Shown here: piece by piece, positions 1 to 7,916 of the stretch
Position numbering within the stretch: position 1 is the first letter of the stretch
Layout of the letters: each line of letters opens with the position of its first letter
From: Gimesia sp.
GTDB taxonomy: Bacteria > Planctomycetota > Planctomycetia > Planctomycetales > Planctomycetaceae
Assembly: GCF_040219335.1 (NCBI RefSeq)
Contig: NZ_JAVJSQ010000031.1
Coordinates: 496,001-560,000 of the forward strand
Direction: 5' to 3'
DNA length: 64,000 nucleotides
Notes under the pieces: generated by a model
The model's input: only the letters and a program-made list of their open reading frames with translations
What the model was told of the DNA's origin: nothing
Database searches by the model: none
Position numbers and translations under genes: made by a program

Positions 1-422
1 GTGTGCGGCAGAAAGTCACTGACTTCCAGTCCCGACTCACCGCGTTTGCGAAAGGGTTTGATCGGTGCCAGCAGAGGATTCTGTGCCACCTTGCGGCGCG
101 TCATGACTTTGCCGAAACTTTCGGGCAGTGGTTTGCCCGCGTATTTGATCAGATCCGGTTTGGGATCCCACAGATCGACGTGGCTGGGACCGCCGTGCAT
201 GAAGAGCCAGATGATTCGTTTGGCTCGCGGAGGAAAGTCCGGTTTGCCGGGGGAGAGCGCTGAGTTCGCTGCAGCGTGCGCCGCTTGTTCCTGTTGCAGC
301 AGTGCGTTCAGAGCCAGCATACCCATACCACCGCCGGCGTTCTGCAGCAGTTCGCGACGGTTCATCAGACCGGAGCAGGCAGGGCCGTGTGAAACTTGTC
401 TCTCATGTTGATACTGACGCAT
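1..422 (-). CDS. DUF1501 family protein, N-terminal part (cut by window edge)
   Basis: Reading the minus strand from an ATG at 422 gives an open frame of about 140 codons that runs off the left edge. A GGGAG ribosome site lies 8 bases before this ATG. Residues 20-27 read MNRRELLQ, a twin-arginine motif, followed by a Gly/Ala-rich hydrophobic stretch, so the protein is probably Tat-exported. After it comes IIWLFMHGGPSHVDLWDPKP, the hallmark block of the DUF1501 family, which is related to sulfatase/alkaline phosphatase folds and abundant in planctomycetes. The family's substrate is unknown, and these genes often pair with DUF1549/DUF1553 cytochrome-like genes that would lie outside the window. 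The family call is firm; function is not. Confidence 0.9.
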   Translation of the reverse strand, partial: MRQYQHERQVSHGPACSGLMNRRELLQNAGGGMGMLALNALLQQEQAAHAAANSALSPGKPDFPPRAKRIIWLFMHGGPSHVDLWDPKPDLIKYAGKPLPESFGKVMTRRKVAQNPLLAPIKPFRKRGESGLEVSDFLPH

Positions 423-992
423 GCAGACAGCTCCCTGGGGATGAGGTGCAGATGACTGCTCCTACTATATCAGGGAGTGCTGGAGGCCTCGACTGAATTC
501 AGAACGGAATTCGCTTTTGTCGAAAAATGAGTGTCCGCAGTTCTGGTACGCCTGTCTGAGAGACAAGCGTGAAATTCGGCTTCTGGGACGCTGCTAATCG
601 AACACCGGGCTGCGGGTTCTGTTTCGTCATTTTTTTGAACAAAGCCGAACGGGATTCAAAATATCCTGACTTTTTTCTTTCGATTCTGAAACCAGTTCAG
701 CGCTGCGGAAGTATTCCTGACGCGGGGTTCACCTCATGATTCTTCTTGAATCATGACTGTTTCTTTTTGGCATCATGTTGTTTTGCAGCATCGTTTGAGT
801 CCTGTCTGGCTGGTCAGCAATAAAGAGTTCCCGGATTTTCGCTTTTTTCTGAAATCAGAAACAAACCGACTCCGGAAACTAAGCTATATGAATACTGACC
901 AGGCGCACGCGAAGGTCATCAGCAGTCCTGCAGACAGAGTGTGAATCAGAAACAATCATTCACAGTATCAGTAAAATAAGATGGGGAGATCA
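423..992. other. Intergenic region with no gene seen
   Basis: About 570 bases separate the divergent DUF1501 and DUF3300 genes. Short open frames here (for example 753-944) lack a ribosome site and have no recognisable product. The stretch is T-rich with several homopolymer runs and presumably holds both divergent promoters. I could not pick a convincing -35/-10 pair. Confidence 0.5.
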
Positions 993-2732
993 ATGACTTC
1001 AACTTCAACGAGTTACCTGAAAGGATTCATCACCATCACCGCCGGCCTCTGTGTTCTGTTGCAGGCCGATCTGGCCAGCGCACAACAGGCCGGTCCCCTG
1101 GCAGCTCAAAATAACAGAACGCTGTCACCACGTGCGATCGAAAGCCTGGTGACCGGCATCGCCTTCTATCCGGATGAGCTGGTCGAGACCATCCTGCAGG
1201 CAGCACAACATCCCCTGGCAATCCGCCAGGCTTCCGAAAAAACAACGGGCCGGTTCGGCGGTCGATTTGCGCAACGGGTGCAACAATTCAATCAGAGTAC
1301 AGACCCGAGTGTCGCGTCGCTCAAACAGTATCCCGAGATCCTGGCACAACTGAATGACAATCTTGCGACCACGACTTTACTGGGACGCGTGTATCAGACA
1401 CAGCCCGACGATGTCTGGCGGGCGATTGATAAACTGCGAGCCGAAGTCGATGCAGCACTCGAAGCAGAACCGCAGCAGTTCGTCGATGCCAGTGGTGCAC
1501 CGTTGACCGGTCAGGCCGCGTATGTAGCTGCAGCAGGTTATGTCGCCGGTCGGTACTTTGTACCCGCGACCATGTCAGAACTCTACGTGGCTTATGCACA
1601 TCCACAGCAAACCACGACGACCACCGTCTATGAAGGACCCTATGCTTCCGGATCGGCCACACAAACCACGACCACGGGTCCTTACGGTCACGCGACCGCT
1701 TCGACCGGCAGCAGTTCCACCACTTACACGGGACCGAACGGGAACACCGTCACCGGAAATACCCAGGGGGGCAGCGTCGTTTACCAGAATGGACCGACGA
1801 CCGCAGGTGCTGGTGTGGCGACCACTACGATTACCGGTCCCCAGGGGAATTCCGCCACCGCGACCGGAGCAGGCATCGCCGGCAAGACGACCGTGGGTGA
1901 TACGACTTACTTTGGCGCTGCAGGAGGGGGGACCGTCAATACTTCAAACGGACTCACTGCCAGTGGCGCCGGGCAGGTCAATGGATCGATCACGCAGACA
2001 CAGACCGGTGCGCAGTACAACACCCAGTCCAGCGGGGCGATCACTACGAATACAGGCGTCGACGCGTATGGCAGTCGCAATACAAGTGGCAGCGTTAACC
2101 AGAATGCCGATGGCTCTGTGAGCGGCGTCCGTTCTTCCTCGACTGCGATTCAGGGAAATAACGGTTACGCGAACGTGCAACACAACAGCTCTGGTACAGC
2201 CACCGGAAATGGTACGGGTACCTACAATGGTTCTACCACTGTTGATTCGAGTAAAGGGTCGGCTGCGGTCAACACTACTGCGGGCGATGGTCAGGTCAGT
2301 TCGACTGTGACCACGCAGAACGGTTCCAAGACCGGCACCCTGGGAGATGGCCAGGTGGGCCAGGGATCGTCCGCAGCCAGCAGTCGTCAAGCGACAGGCA
2401 GTCAACAGGGCTCTTACCGGGCCAGCCGTCAGAAGAGTGCTGCGAATTCGCGTTACAGTCAATCCTCAAGTCAGCAGATTGCCTCGGGGCTGCAGAGCAT
2501 GCAGAAGAACTGGGGACAGCTCAGCCAGCAGATGAACCGTTCTTCCCAGGCGGCAGCCGCACAGCGCAATACGCGGACTTACTCACAACAGCGACCGACG
2601 TCCAGCTATTCACGAAGTTCGGGATACGGTTCGAACTACTCGAGCCGGAATAGTTCCTCTTATTCGAGAGGCAGTGCTTCTCCGGGAAGTGGCCGGGGTT
2701 CTTCAGGTCGATCCCGCGGTGGTCGCAGATAA
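993..2732 (+). CDS. DUF3300 domain exported protein with Ser/Thr/Gly-rich repetitive tail
   Basis: The start is placed at ATG 993 rather than ATG 981 because GGGGAG at 983-988 is a good ribosome site for 993, giving 579 residues. Residues 1 to about 31 form a signal peptide ending near ADLASA. Residues of about 45-200 match the DUF3300 family (SPRAIESLVTGIAFYPDEL, then helical repeats). From about residue 210 the protein is low complexity: repeated TGPxGN-type units rich in Thr, Gly and Ser, and then a Ser/Arg/Tyr/Gln-rich basic tail ending GRSRGGRR. DUF3300 has no established function; the tail suggests a secreted or cell-surface structural role, which is inference. A strong terminator follows, so the gene is probably monocistronic. 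Confidence 0.85.
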   Translation: MTSTSTSYLKGFITITAGLCVLLQADLASAQQAGPLAAQNNRTLSPRAIESLVTGIAFYPDELVETILQAAQHPLAIRQASEKTTGRFGGRFAQRVQQFNQSTDPSVASLKQYPEILAQLNDNLATTTLLGRVYQTQPDDVWRAIDKLRAEVDAALEAEPQQFVDASGAPLTGQAAYVAAAGYVAGRYFVPATMSELYVAYAHPQQTTTTTVYEGPYASGSATQTTTTGPYGHATASTGSSSTTYTGPNGNTVTGNTQGGSVVYQNGPTTAGAGVATTTITGPQGNSATATGAGIAGKTTVGDTTYFGAAGGGTVNTSNGLTASGAGQVNGSITQTQTGAQYNTQSSGAITTNTGVDAYGSRNTSGSVNQNADGSVSGVRSSSTAIQGNNGYANVQHNSSGTATGNGTGTYNGSTTVDSSKGSAAVNTTAGDGQVSSTVTTQNGSKTGTLGDGQVGQGSSAASSRQATGSQQGSYRASRQKSAANSRYSQSSSQQIASGLQSMQKNWGQLSQQMNRSSQAAAAQRNTRTYSQQRPTSSYSRSSGYGSNYSSRNSSSYSRGSASPGSGRGSSGRSRGGRR

Positions 2733-2761
2733 GCATAGCTGATGTCAGCATCAGCGGATCT

Positions 2762-2801
2762 ACGGGCCTTTGTTCCTAAGCGAACCGAGGCCCGTTTTTT
2801 T
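2762..2801 (+). terminator. Rho-independent terminator after the DUF3300 gene
   Basis: An 8-bp perfect stem (ACGGGCCT at 2762-2769 with AGGCCCGT at 2788-2795) is followed directly by a run of seven T residues. It sits 30 bases after the DUF3300 stop codon and reads in the same direction. Confidence 0.85.
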
Positions 2802-2954
2802 GACCATAAAAAGAAACAGCATAAAATCTGCGGTCTACCCAGAAAAAAACGTTAGAATCAGCCTTGCAGTTCTGTTTAAACTACAGGAGGAATAATTCCT
2901 ACGGTCAGATTCTGGCGCGCTAATCTGACTGTCACCTCAGACCGGCAGGCGACC

Positions 2955-3707
2955 ATGGCGAAGCAGAAACGATTTCTGATCGGTGTCGGTGAGATCATCA
3001 CTATCCTGGTGATTCTCGCCATCCTGACCATGCTGATCATTCCGGAGACAAAACAGGTTGTTAACGGGGGACACAGAGAACGTTTTCGCAATCAACTGAA
3101 ACTGGTAGGACTGGCCTGTCATGAATACCAGGCTGAGTATGGATGCCTGCCCCCTGTGGTCATTTCGGACGAGAGAGGCAGGTCGATTCACAGCTGGCGG
3201 GCGATGCTACTGCCCTGGCTGGAATCGCAAGGCAGGACGCAGCCACCGGCTTATGTGTATACTTTCAACGAACCCTGGTTCAGCCCTGCCAACCGACAGG
3301 CGGCATTGGATAACGCCAATCTCTTTACCATGCTGGTCTCCACTGATGACAGAGAGGTTATTCAGAAATCAAAATTAGCGGCCGTGATCGGCGCGCAGAC
3401 TTACTGGAGCCCCTCTGGTGAATGCCGTCGTCTGCCGCTGGAGGCGAATCAGGATGAACGTCACATTCTGCTGCTGGAAATCCCCAATCTGTACGGTGCA
3501 TGGAGCCAGCCCAATGACGTCACCCTGGACGAAGTGCTGACGCTCAGTAAGAATCAGCAGTTTGAACCGGATGGTGCGCACGTTTTATTTGATGACGGCA
3601 GTGTCACCTGGTTCGCTCCTGAAGCACTGACCGAGGCGACTTTACGCCGCCTGCTCTGTCCGTTTGACACAACAGATGCCGAGCCCGCTGTCGAGACATC
3701 GCTTTAA
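2955..3707 (+). CDS. DUF1559-like protein with atypical pseudopilin N-terminus
   Basis: A 250-residue protein with a single N-terminal membrane segment (about residues 7-30, GEIITILVILAILTMLIIP) that resembles the hydrophobic helix of type II pseudopilins. The canonical GFTLIE cleavage motif, present in the two DUF1559 proteins at 23.4 and 24.7 kb, is replaced by GVGEIIT. Downstream, NQLKLVGLACHEYQAEYGCLPP and HVLFDDGSVTWF correspond to the DUF1559 landmarks ([18 protein letters not shown] and the [10 protein letters not shown] region). It is shorter than the usual 300-340 residues. The ATG at 2955 has only a weak ribosome site; a perfect AGGAGG at 2885-2890 is in-frame upstream but lacks an ATG/GTG/TTG. 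Role unknown. Confidence 0.7.
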   Translation: MAKQKRFLIGVGEIITILVILAILTMLIIPETKQVVNGGHRERFRNQLKLVGLACHEYQAEYGCLPPVVISDERGRSIHSWRAMLLPWLESQGRTQPPAYVYTFNEPWFSPANRQAALDNANLFTMLVSTDDREVIQKSKLAAVIGAQTYWSPSGECRRLPLEANQDERHILLLEIPNLYGAWSQPNDVTLDEVLTLSKNQQFEPDGAHVLFDDGSVTWFAPEALTEATLRRLLCPFDTTDAEPAVETSL

Positions 3708-3744
3708 CGTCAATAACAATTTCTATAAAAATGAACATCTCCCG

Positions 3745-3773
3745 TTGACTTAGTGTCTTCTCTACACTATCGT
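3745..3773 (+). promoter_or_regulatory. Predicted sigma70-type promoter of the radical SAM operon
   Basis: TTGACT (3745-3750), a 17-base spacer and TATCGT (3768-3773) lie 50 bases before the radical SAM start codon. The spacer is filled by an inverted repeat, described separately, which suggests repression. Confidence 0.55.
3750..3770. promoter_or_regulatory. 21-bp inverted repeat, putative NrtR-type operator
   Basis: TTAGTGT-N7-ACACTAT: the inner six bases of each arm (TAGTGT/ACACTA) are perfect inverted repeats separated by 7 bases. The site lies between the predicted -35 and -10 of the radical SAM operon, a position suited to a repressor. The same 14 fixed bases with the same spacing recur at 54616-54636 over the pncB -10, upstream of the operon that encodes the NrtR-like regulator. 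Assignment to NrtR is inference from that second location. Confidence 0.55.
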
Positions 3774-3822
3774 TTCAGTAATCAGGCAGTGATCCATCTG
3801 CCGATCTACAGGAGAGAGTTCG

Positions 3823-5184
3823 ATGACGACATTAATCCAACTCAGCCAGTCAGCGCCGGCTCAAACCCGGTTAGAGTCACGTTATCACGTCACGGTGCTG
3901 TCCAATTTCGCTCGCGGGTATGACAAATACAGTCGTGCGTACTCCAAAGCCCGTATTGCCGAGAGCCGGTTTACTGATAAATTCCATCTACTGGAACGCG
4001 ATCAGCTGCAGATCGGCATCGACAAAAACAACCGTCTGCTGGAAAAACTGAAGCTGCCTGACGATCAGTTGCTGGTACTGGAAACGTGCGTCGATCCTCA
4101 GCAATTGCATGTAACGGAACAGACGGGACTGGGACACTACATCCTGAGTGATTCCATTCGCTTACATCGTGTCTACCTGATCCGCGCTGATCTGACACTC
4201 CAGGAAATTGCGATTGAAGAAGCGATAGCACGATCGCTGTCTATTCTGCAACGGAATCTGCCTGAGTTCAGCGAGCTAGTGCCCCGTTCGGTTTCAGTGT
4301 TACCGATTGCCATCGGCTGCCAGGCGAAGTGTGCGTTCTGTTTTTCCAAATCCTCTGCCTCGGTGGAACAGGATAAGGGAACGCTCGATTTAGCACACAT
4401 CGAACATATTCTGAGGTCTGCCCAAGCCCGTGGCGCACAGCGGGCTGTGATCACCGGCGGAGGAGAGCCGACGCTCTATCCGCGGCAAAAACTGCTGGAC
4501 CTGATTCGACTGTCCGCCGCCTGGTTCCCGGAGAAAGTGGTGCTGATTACCAACGGTTACGTGCTGACCGAGATGTCTCCCGTTGAGCGACTGGCTTATC
4601 TCGAGGAGTTGCAGGCAGCCGAGCTGACGACACTGGCAATTTCACACCATCACTTCGATCCGGCAGTCAACCGTCAGATTATGAACCTGGAAATCGACAT
4701 CGCCCGCATTGCAGAATGCTTCCAGCAACGGCCCGACCGGTTCCCTGCGCTCGCATTACGGCTCATTTGCGTTTTACAAAAGGGAGGGATCGAGAACGGG
4801 GATGCGATCGAAGATTACCTGCACTGGGCGGCAGCGCTGAAGATCCACGAAGTCTGCTTCAAAGAACTGTATGTCTCTTCGAGTGTCGAGTCCGTATACT
4901 ATTCGCGTCCTGCCAACGAGTGGAGTGCCGACCACCAGGTACCACTCCAGGTCCTGCTGGAATATCTTCAACAGCATGACTGGGAACAGACGGGGGAACT
5001 TCCCTGGGGCGCTCCCATCTATACCGGCAAACTGGGGTCCGAGTCTTTGCGCGTTGCCGCGTATACCGAACCCAGCCTGCTCTGGGAACTGAAGCATGGT
5101 CTCTGCCGCAGCTGGAACATCATGGCTGACGGCCGCTGTCTGACTTCGCTGGAAGATCGCAGGAGTGAAATTGAAATCCCATGA
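3823..5184 (+). CDS. Radical SAM enzyme of unknown substrate
   Basis: A 453-residue protein with a good GGAGAG ribosome site. Cys166, Cys170 and Cys173 form the CxxxCxxC motif that binds the 4Fe-4S cluster, and GGGEPT at 212-217 is the SAM-binding glycine motif, so cleavage of S-adenosylmethionine to a 5'-deoxyadenosyl radical is expected. About 150 residues precede the radical SAM core and do not match a family I recognise. There is no clear SPASM-type Cys cluster; the C-terminal part has one Cys (GLCRSW). The gene starts an operon whose next gene overlaps its stop by 4 bases. Substrate unknown; the partners suggest an amino-acid-like or other small molecule. Confidence 0.85.
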   Translation: MTTLIQLSQSAPAQTRLESRYHVTVLSNFARGYDKYSRAYSKARIAESRFTDKFHLLERDQLQIGIDKNNRLLEKLKLPDDQLLVLETCVDPQQLHVTEQTGLGHYILSDSIRLHRVYLIRADLTLQEIAIEEAIARSLSILQRNLPEFSELVPRSVSVLPIAIGCQAKCAFCFSKSSASVEQDKGTLDLAHIEHILRSAQARGAQRAVITGGGEPTLYPRQKLLDLIRLSAAWFPEKVVLITNGYVLTEMSPVERLAYLEELQAAELTTLAISHHHFDPAVNRQIMNLEIDIARIAECFQQRPDRFPALALRLICVLQKGGIENGDAIEDYLHWAAALKIHEVCFKELYVSSSVESVYYSRPANEWSADHQVPLQVLLEYLQQHDWEQTGELPWGAPIYTGKLGSESLRVAAYTEPSLLWELKHGLCRSWNIMADGRCLTSLEDRRSEIEIP

Positions 5185-6146
5185 ATTACCAGAAATACCG
5201 CGCGGCCAAAGAGACATTTCTCCAGACCGATCCACTTCGACTGGACTGCATGAATACACAGAAGGCGTTGAGCGGGCTGGTACCCGCTATCCCGCAGACA
5301 ACAGAGGAATATTCGCTGCCAGAGGCACTCGCGGCCTGGCAGGAGGTTACGGGGTTTGATTTACAACATCTGGAATCCATTCCCGGTACAGGAGTGCGTG
5401 AGCTTCTCGCGCAACTGATCGAACAACTCAAACAGGCAGCGGCGGAATTTCTCTTTCCCTGCGACGTGTATCCCGTTTATCACCGTTTACTGGGGGACTA
5501 CCCCGCGCGGACGTATCACACTTTTCCCGATTGGGAATGGGAGGCCCTGTCTGCAACATCAGAACAGCGTCAGGTTTTACTGCTGACTCAACCTGCGGTT
5601 CCCGTGGGTCGGTACCTTTCCGCTGCAGAAATCACAACGGTCCAGAACTGGCTGGCTGCTGACGCCAGGCGACTGCTGATCGTCGATGCTGCCTATGCAT
5701 ATGAGCCGAATCACAGCATCTATGCGAAACTTCTGGCGTCGAACCAATGCCTGTGCCTGTTCTCGCTCTCCAAGCCCTGGCTGCTGCCCGAGCACTGGGG
5801 GTTGGCGGTCGGTCCGCCTGAACTCCTGGAGAGTGTGTCCCTTTCGCCCGGGGAATTCTCTACGAACTGGGTCCCTGCCCTGCTTCAAAATACCGGGCTG
5901 CCTGCTCGCTTACGGAATCTGTTTCATCAGGAATGGAAGCGACTGAGTGCCGCCATTCACGAATTTGCCCCGGAGTGGGAGCCGCCCGAGTCCGGATATT
6001 ACGCGACGGTCAACCTTCCCTTTGAGCAGCTATTGCAGAATCACAACGTACTGGGAGTTCCAGCGACCGTGTTTGGTTCGGATCGATCGGACGTCACCGT
6101 GATCTCCTGCCTGTTCCACATCCAACGGGGTCTGACCGATGGATGA
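5181..6146 (+). CDS. Short PLP-dependent aminotransferase-fold protein (class I/II-like)
   Basis: A 321-residue protein translated from an ATG that overlaps the radical SAM stop (ATGA), which implies coupled translation. The order of landmarks fits fold-type I PLP enzymes: a GTGVREL loop at 69-75, an aromatic Tyr near 100, LLIVDAAYAYE with Asp169 (pyridine-nitrogen contact), and SLSKPW with Lys198 as the candidate Schiff-base lysine. It is clearly shorter than typical aminotransferases (350-420 residues), and I do not see an obvious C-terminal carboxylate-binding Arg, so it may act on an unusual or carrier-bound substrate. The family call rests on motif order only, with moderate certainty. 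The ribosome site (AGGAG, 15 bases away) is distant. Confidence 0.65.
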   Translation: MNYQKYRAAKETFLQTDPLRLDCMNTQKALSGLVPAIPQTTEEYSLPEALAAWQEVTGFDLQHLESIPGTGVRELLAQLIEQLKQAAAEFLFPCDVYPVYHRLLGDYPARTYHTFPDWEWEALSATSEQRQVLLLTQPAVPVGRYLSAAEITTVQNWLAADARRLLIVDAAYAYEPNHSIYAKLLASNQCLCLFSLSKPWLLPEHWGLAVGPPELLESVSLSPGEFSTNWVPALLQNTGLPARLRNLFHQEWKRLSAAIHEFAPEWEPPESGYYATVNLPFEQLLQNHNVLGVPATVFGSDRSDVTVISCLFHIQRGLTDG

Positions 6147-6933
6147 AAGCCTGGAACGCTGCCTGCAACTTTATGAGGATGCGGACTTTGAGGATGCGGA
6201 CTTTTACGATCAGGAGTTTGCAGATCGCACTTTCGAAATCCCTTTTTTTCTGGCTGCAGCGCAGCGTTTCGGCTCCCCTGTGCTGGAGCTGGGCTGCGGC
6301 TCGGGAAGGATCACGATTCCCCTGGCCCGCGCGGGGGTCGATATAGACGGCATCGATCTCTCAGAGTCGATGCTCGACCGGGCCAGAGCCAGGGCAAAGA
6401 CCTGTGAGTGTGAGCAGATCCGGTTCTTCCAGGGGGACTTCAGTCAATTGGAGACGCCACGCACTTACCAGCTGATTTTTTGCGCTACCAATGCCCTGCA
6501 GCACTTACTGCACGATCAGCAGATCGACGACTGTTTTCAAGCGGTCCGTCGCTGCCTGACACCTGCGGGTCTGTTTCTGATTGATGTATTTAACCCGGAT
6601 CCTGCCCGACTGGCCCGGACCTGGGATCAGCGTTACCTGTTTAAGGAAATGCAGACGCGGACTGACGGCACGCTCTCTGTATATGCCCGCAGTGAGTATG
6701 CCCCGAAGAGTCGGGTACTCCGCTTTCAGCTCGACTATCGTCGACAGGCAGACGACAGACAGCTCAAAGTAAAAGACGTTGAGATGCGGTGCCTGTTTCC
6801 CACTGACCTTGCTGAATTCTGTCGACAAAATGGTTTCACTGTTGTCGATAAGTGGGGCAGTTATGACAGTGAGCCTTTCACAGAAAACTCTGCAAAGCAG
6901 ATCATCGTCTGTCAGGCAGCAGTCAATCCCTGA
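6139..6933 (+). CDS. Class I SAM-dependent methyltransferase
   Basis: A 264-residue protein starting 8 bases inside the preceding gene. VLELGCGSGR (about 48-57) is motif I of Rossmann-fold methyltransferases, followed by an acidic loop (GIDLSESML) and GDFSQLE (motif II region). The C-terminal half is beta-rich, as in small-molecule methyltransferases. An Asp/Glu-rich duplication (DADFEDADF) sits near residues 14-22. Tight coupling to the radical SAM and PLP genes suggests the three act on one small molecule in sequence. The substrate cannot be read from the sequence. Confidence 0.85.
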   Translation: MDESLERCLQLYEDADFEDADFYDQEFADRTFEIPFFLAAAQRFGSPVLELGCGSGRITIPLARAGVDIDGIDLSESMLDRARARAKTCECEQIRFFQGDFSQLETPRTYQLIFCATNALQHLLHDQQIDDCFQAVRRCLTPAGLFLIDVFNPDPARLARTWDQRYLFKEMQTRTDGTLSVYARSEYAPKSRVLRFQLDYRRQADDRQLKVKDVEMRCLFPTDLAEFCRQNGFTVVDKWGSYDSEPFTENSAKQIIVCQAAVNP

Positions 6934-7101
6934 AGTGACAACCTCATTCGGTGCTGCGCGGCAGGCACTCGATTCCGGAAATCTGTGCGCACAATCTGAA
7001 TGATTCCTGTTATACTGACCGGAGACGGATTATCAATTCAGTTGCCGAGAGACCATATCTGTGCTGAATCACAGTTCCTTGAGAGACATAGTCTGACTCT
7101 G

Positions 7102-7425
7102 ATGAAGTTTCCACTGCATCGCTTCGAAATTCAAACCGAATCCGAGACACAACTCTCGGGGGCAGTGCAACGAGAGCTCCTGGATGTACCGGAGATTGTG
7201 AAACAGGAATTCTCGGAGCAGGAATGGTTTGCTTTTCGGCTGGTCCTGGAAGAGTATGTGGTGGAACTTTTAAAAGAGAGGCGATCCGCCGCCCTCCGTT
7301 CCCGGCACGGAATAGCGGGAAGCTGTCAACTGAGCGTCCTGTTTGAGCAGAGACAGATTTTGATCTCTTTTAACGGACAGGAAAAAGTGCTGCAGTATCC
7401 GGGAGATGGTCCGGTCGTTTCGTAA
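7102..7425 (+). CDS. Degenerate RsbW-like (HATPase_c) protein
   Basis: The 107-residue form from ATG 7102 is preferred; the frame is open from ATG 7000, but neither has a strong ribosome site. The pattern FEIQTES... FAFRLVLEEYVVELLKE resembles the start of RsbW/SpoIIAB-like anti-sigma kinases, where the helix normally reads RLALEEALVNAIKHGN. The ATP/Mg-binding Asn of that helix is missing, and no glycine-rich G boxes are seen. If the relation is real, this is a non-catalytic remnant or a protein-binding derivative. It may equally be an unrelated hypothetical protein. Confidence 0.4.
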   Translation: MKFPLHRFEIQTESETQLSGAVQRELLDVPEIVKQEFSEQEWFAFRLVLEEYVVELLKERRSAALRSRHGIAGSCQLSVLFEQRQILISFNGQEKVLQYPGDGPVVS

Positions 7426-7531
7426 GGGATAGACGGGGAAGTGAAACATCGCAGTCAGCTCAAATCATCATGCCCGTCAGGTCACAACATCAGCGATAAT
7501 GTTCTCAAACATTTAAAAAAGGAGTTTGAAG

Positions 7532-7840
7532 ATGTTCAAAGCCAAAACAGTCCTCACCCTGGTGATTTGCCTGCTCCTGATGTGCGCACTCCCCGCATCG
7601 GAAGGGAATCAGAAACCAAAAGGCGGGAATGAGCTGGTCCGTCTACGGGCGGTTCAGACCAGTGCCGGTCCGCAGTTGGAGATTAAGGCTGGTGACTTTA
7701 CCTGTACCACTTCACAATTAACAGTCCGCAGAAAACAGGGGCAGCCGTTTACGGTCAAGCCGGCCAATGGGAAGGTGCAGGTCCATCGTGGGGGAACCAT
7801 CTCGGAAGCGGGACAGATTGAAATCGCACTGCGATTTTGA
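7532..7840 (+). CDS. Small secreted protein, unknown function
   Basis: ATG 7532 has a ribosome site (GGAG at 7521-7524) and gives 102 residues; an in-frame TTG at 7526 is less likely. Residues 1 to about 24 form a signal peptide (KTVLTLVICLLLMCALPAS). The mature part is short, basic and beta-rich (LEIKAGDFTCTTSQLTVRR, GKVQVHRGG), with one Cys and no motif I recognise. It is followed by a hairpin shared with the converging SulP gene. Confidence 0.6.
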   Translation: MFKAKTVLTLVICLLLMCALPASEGNQKPKGGNELVRLRAVQTSAGPQLEIKAGDFTCTTSQLTVRRKQGQPFTVKPANGKVQVHRGGTISEAGQIEIALRF

Positions 7841-7858
7841 GTCGAGCAGTGTTGATGC

Positions 7859-7888
7859 CCCGATCACGTTTTCATTAACGCGATCGGG
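7859..7888. terminator. Hairpin between convergent genes, likely bidirectional terminator
   Basis: A 12-bp stem with a single A-C mismatch (arms 7859-7870 and 7877-7888) and a 6-base loop lies between the stops of the small secreted protein and the SulP-carbonic anhydrase gene. There is no long T run, so termination efficiency is uncertain. Confidence 0.55.
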
Positions 7889-7916
7889 TACCTGTAATGC
7901 CGGTAACAGAGCCCCC

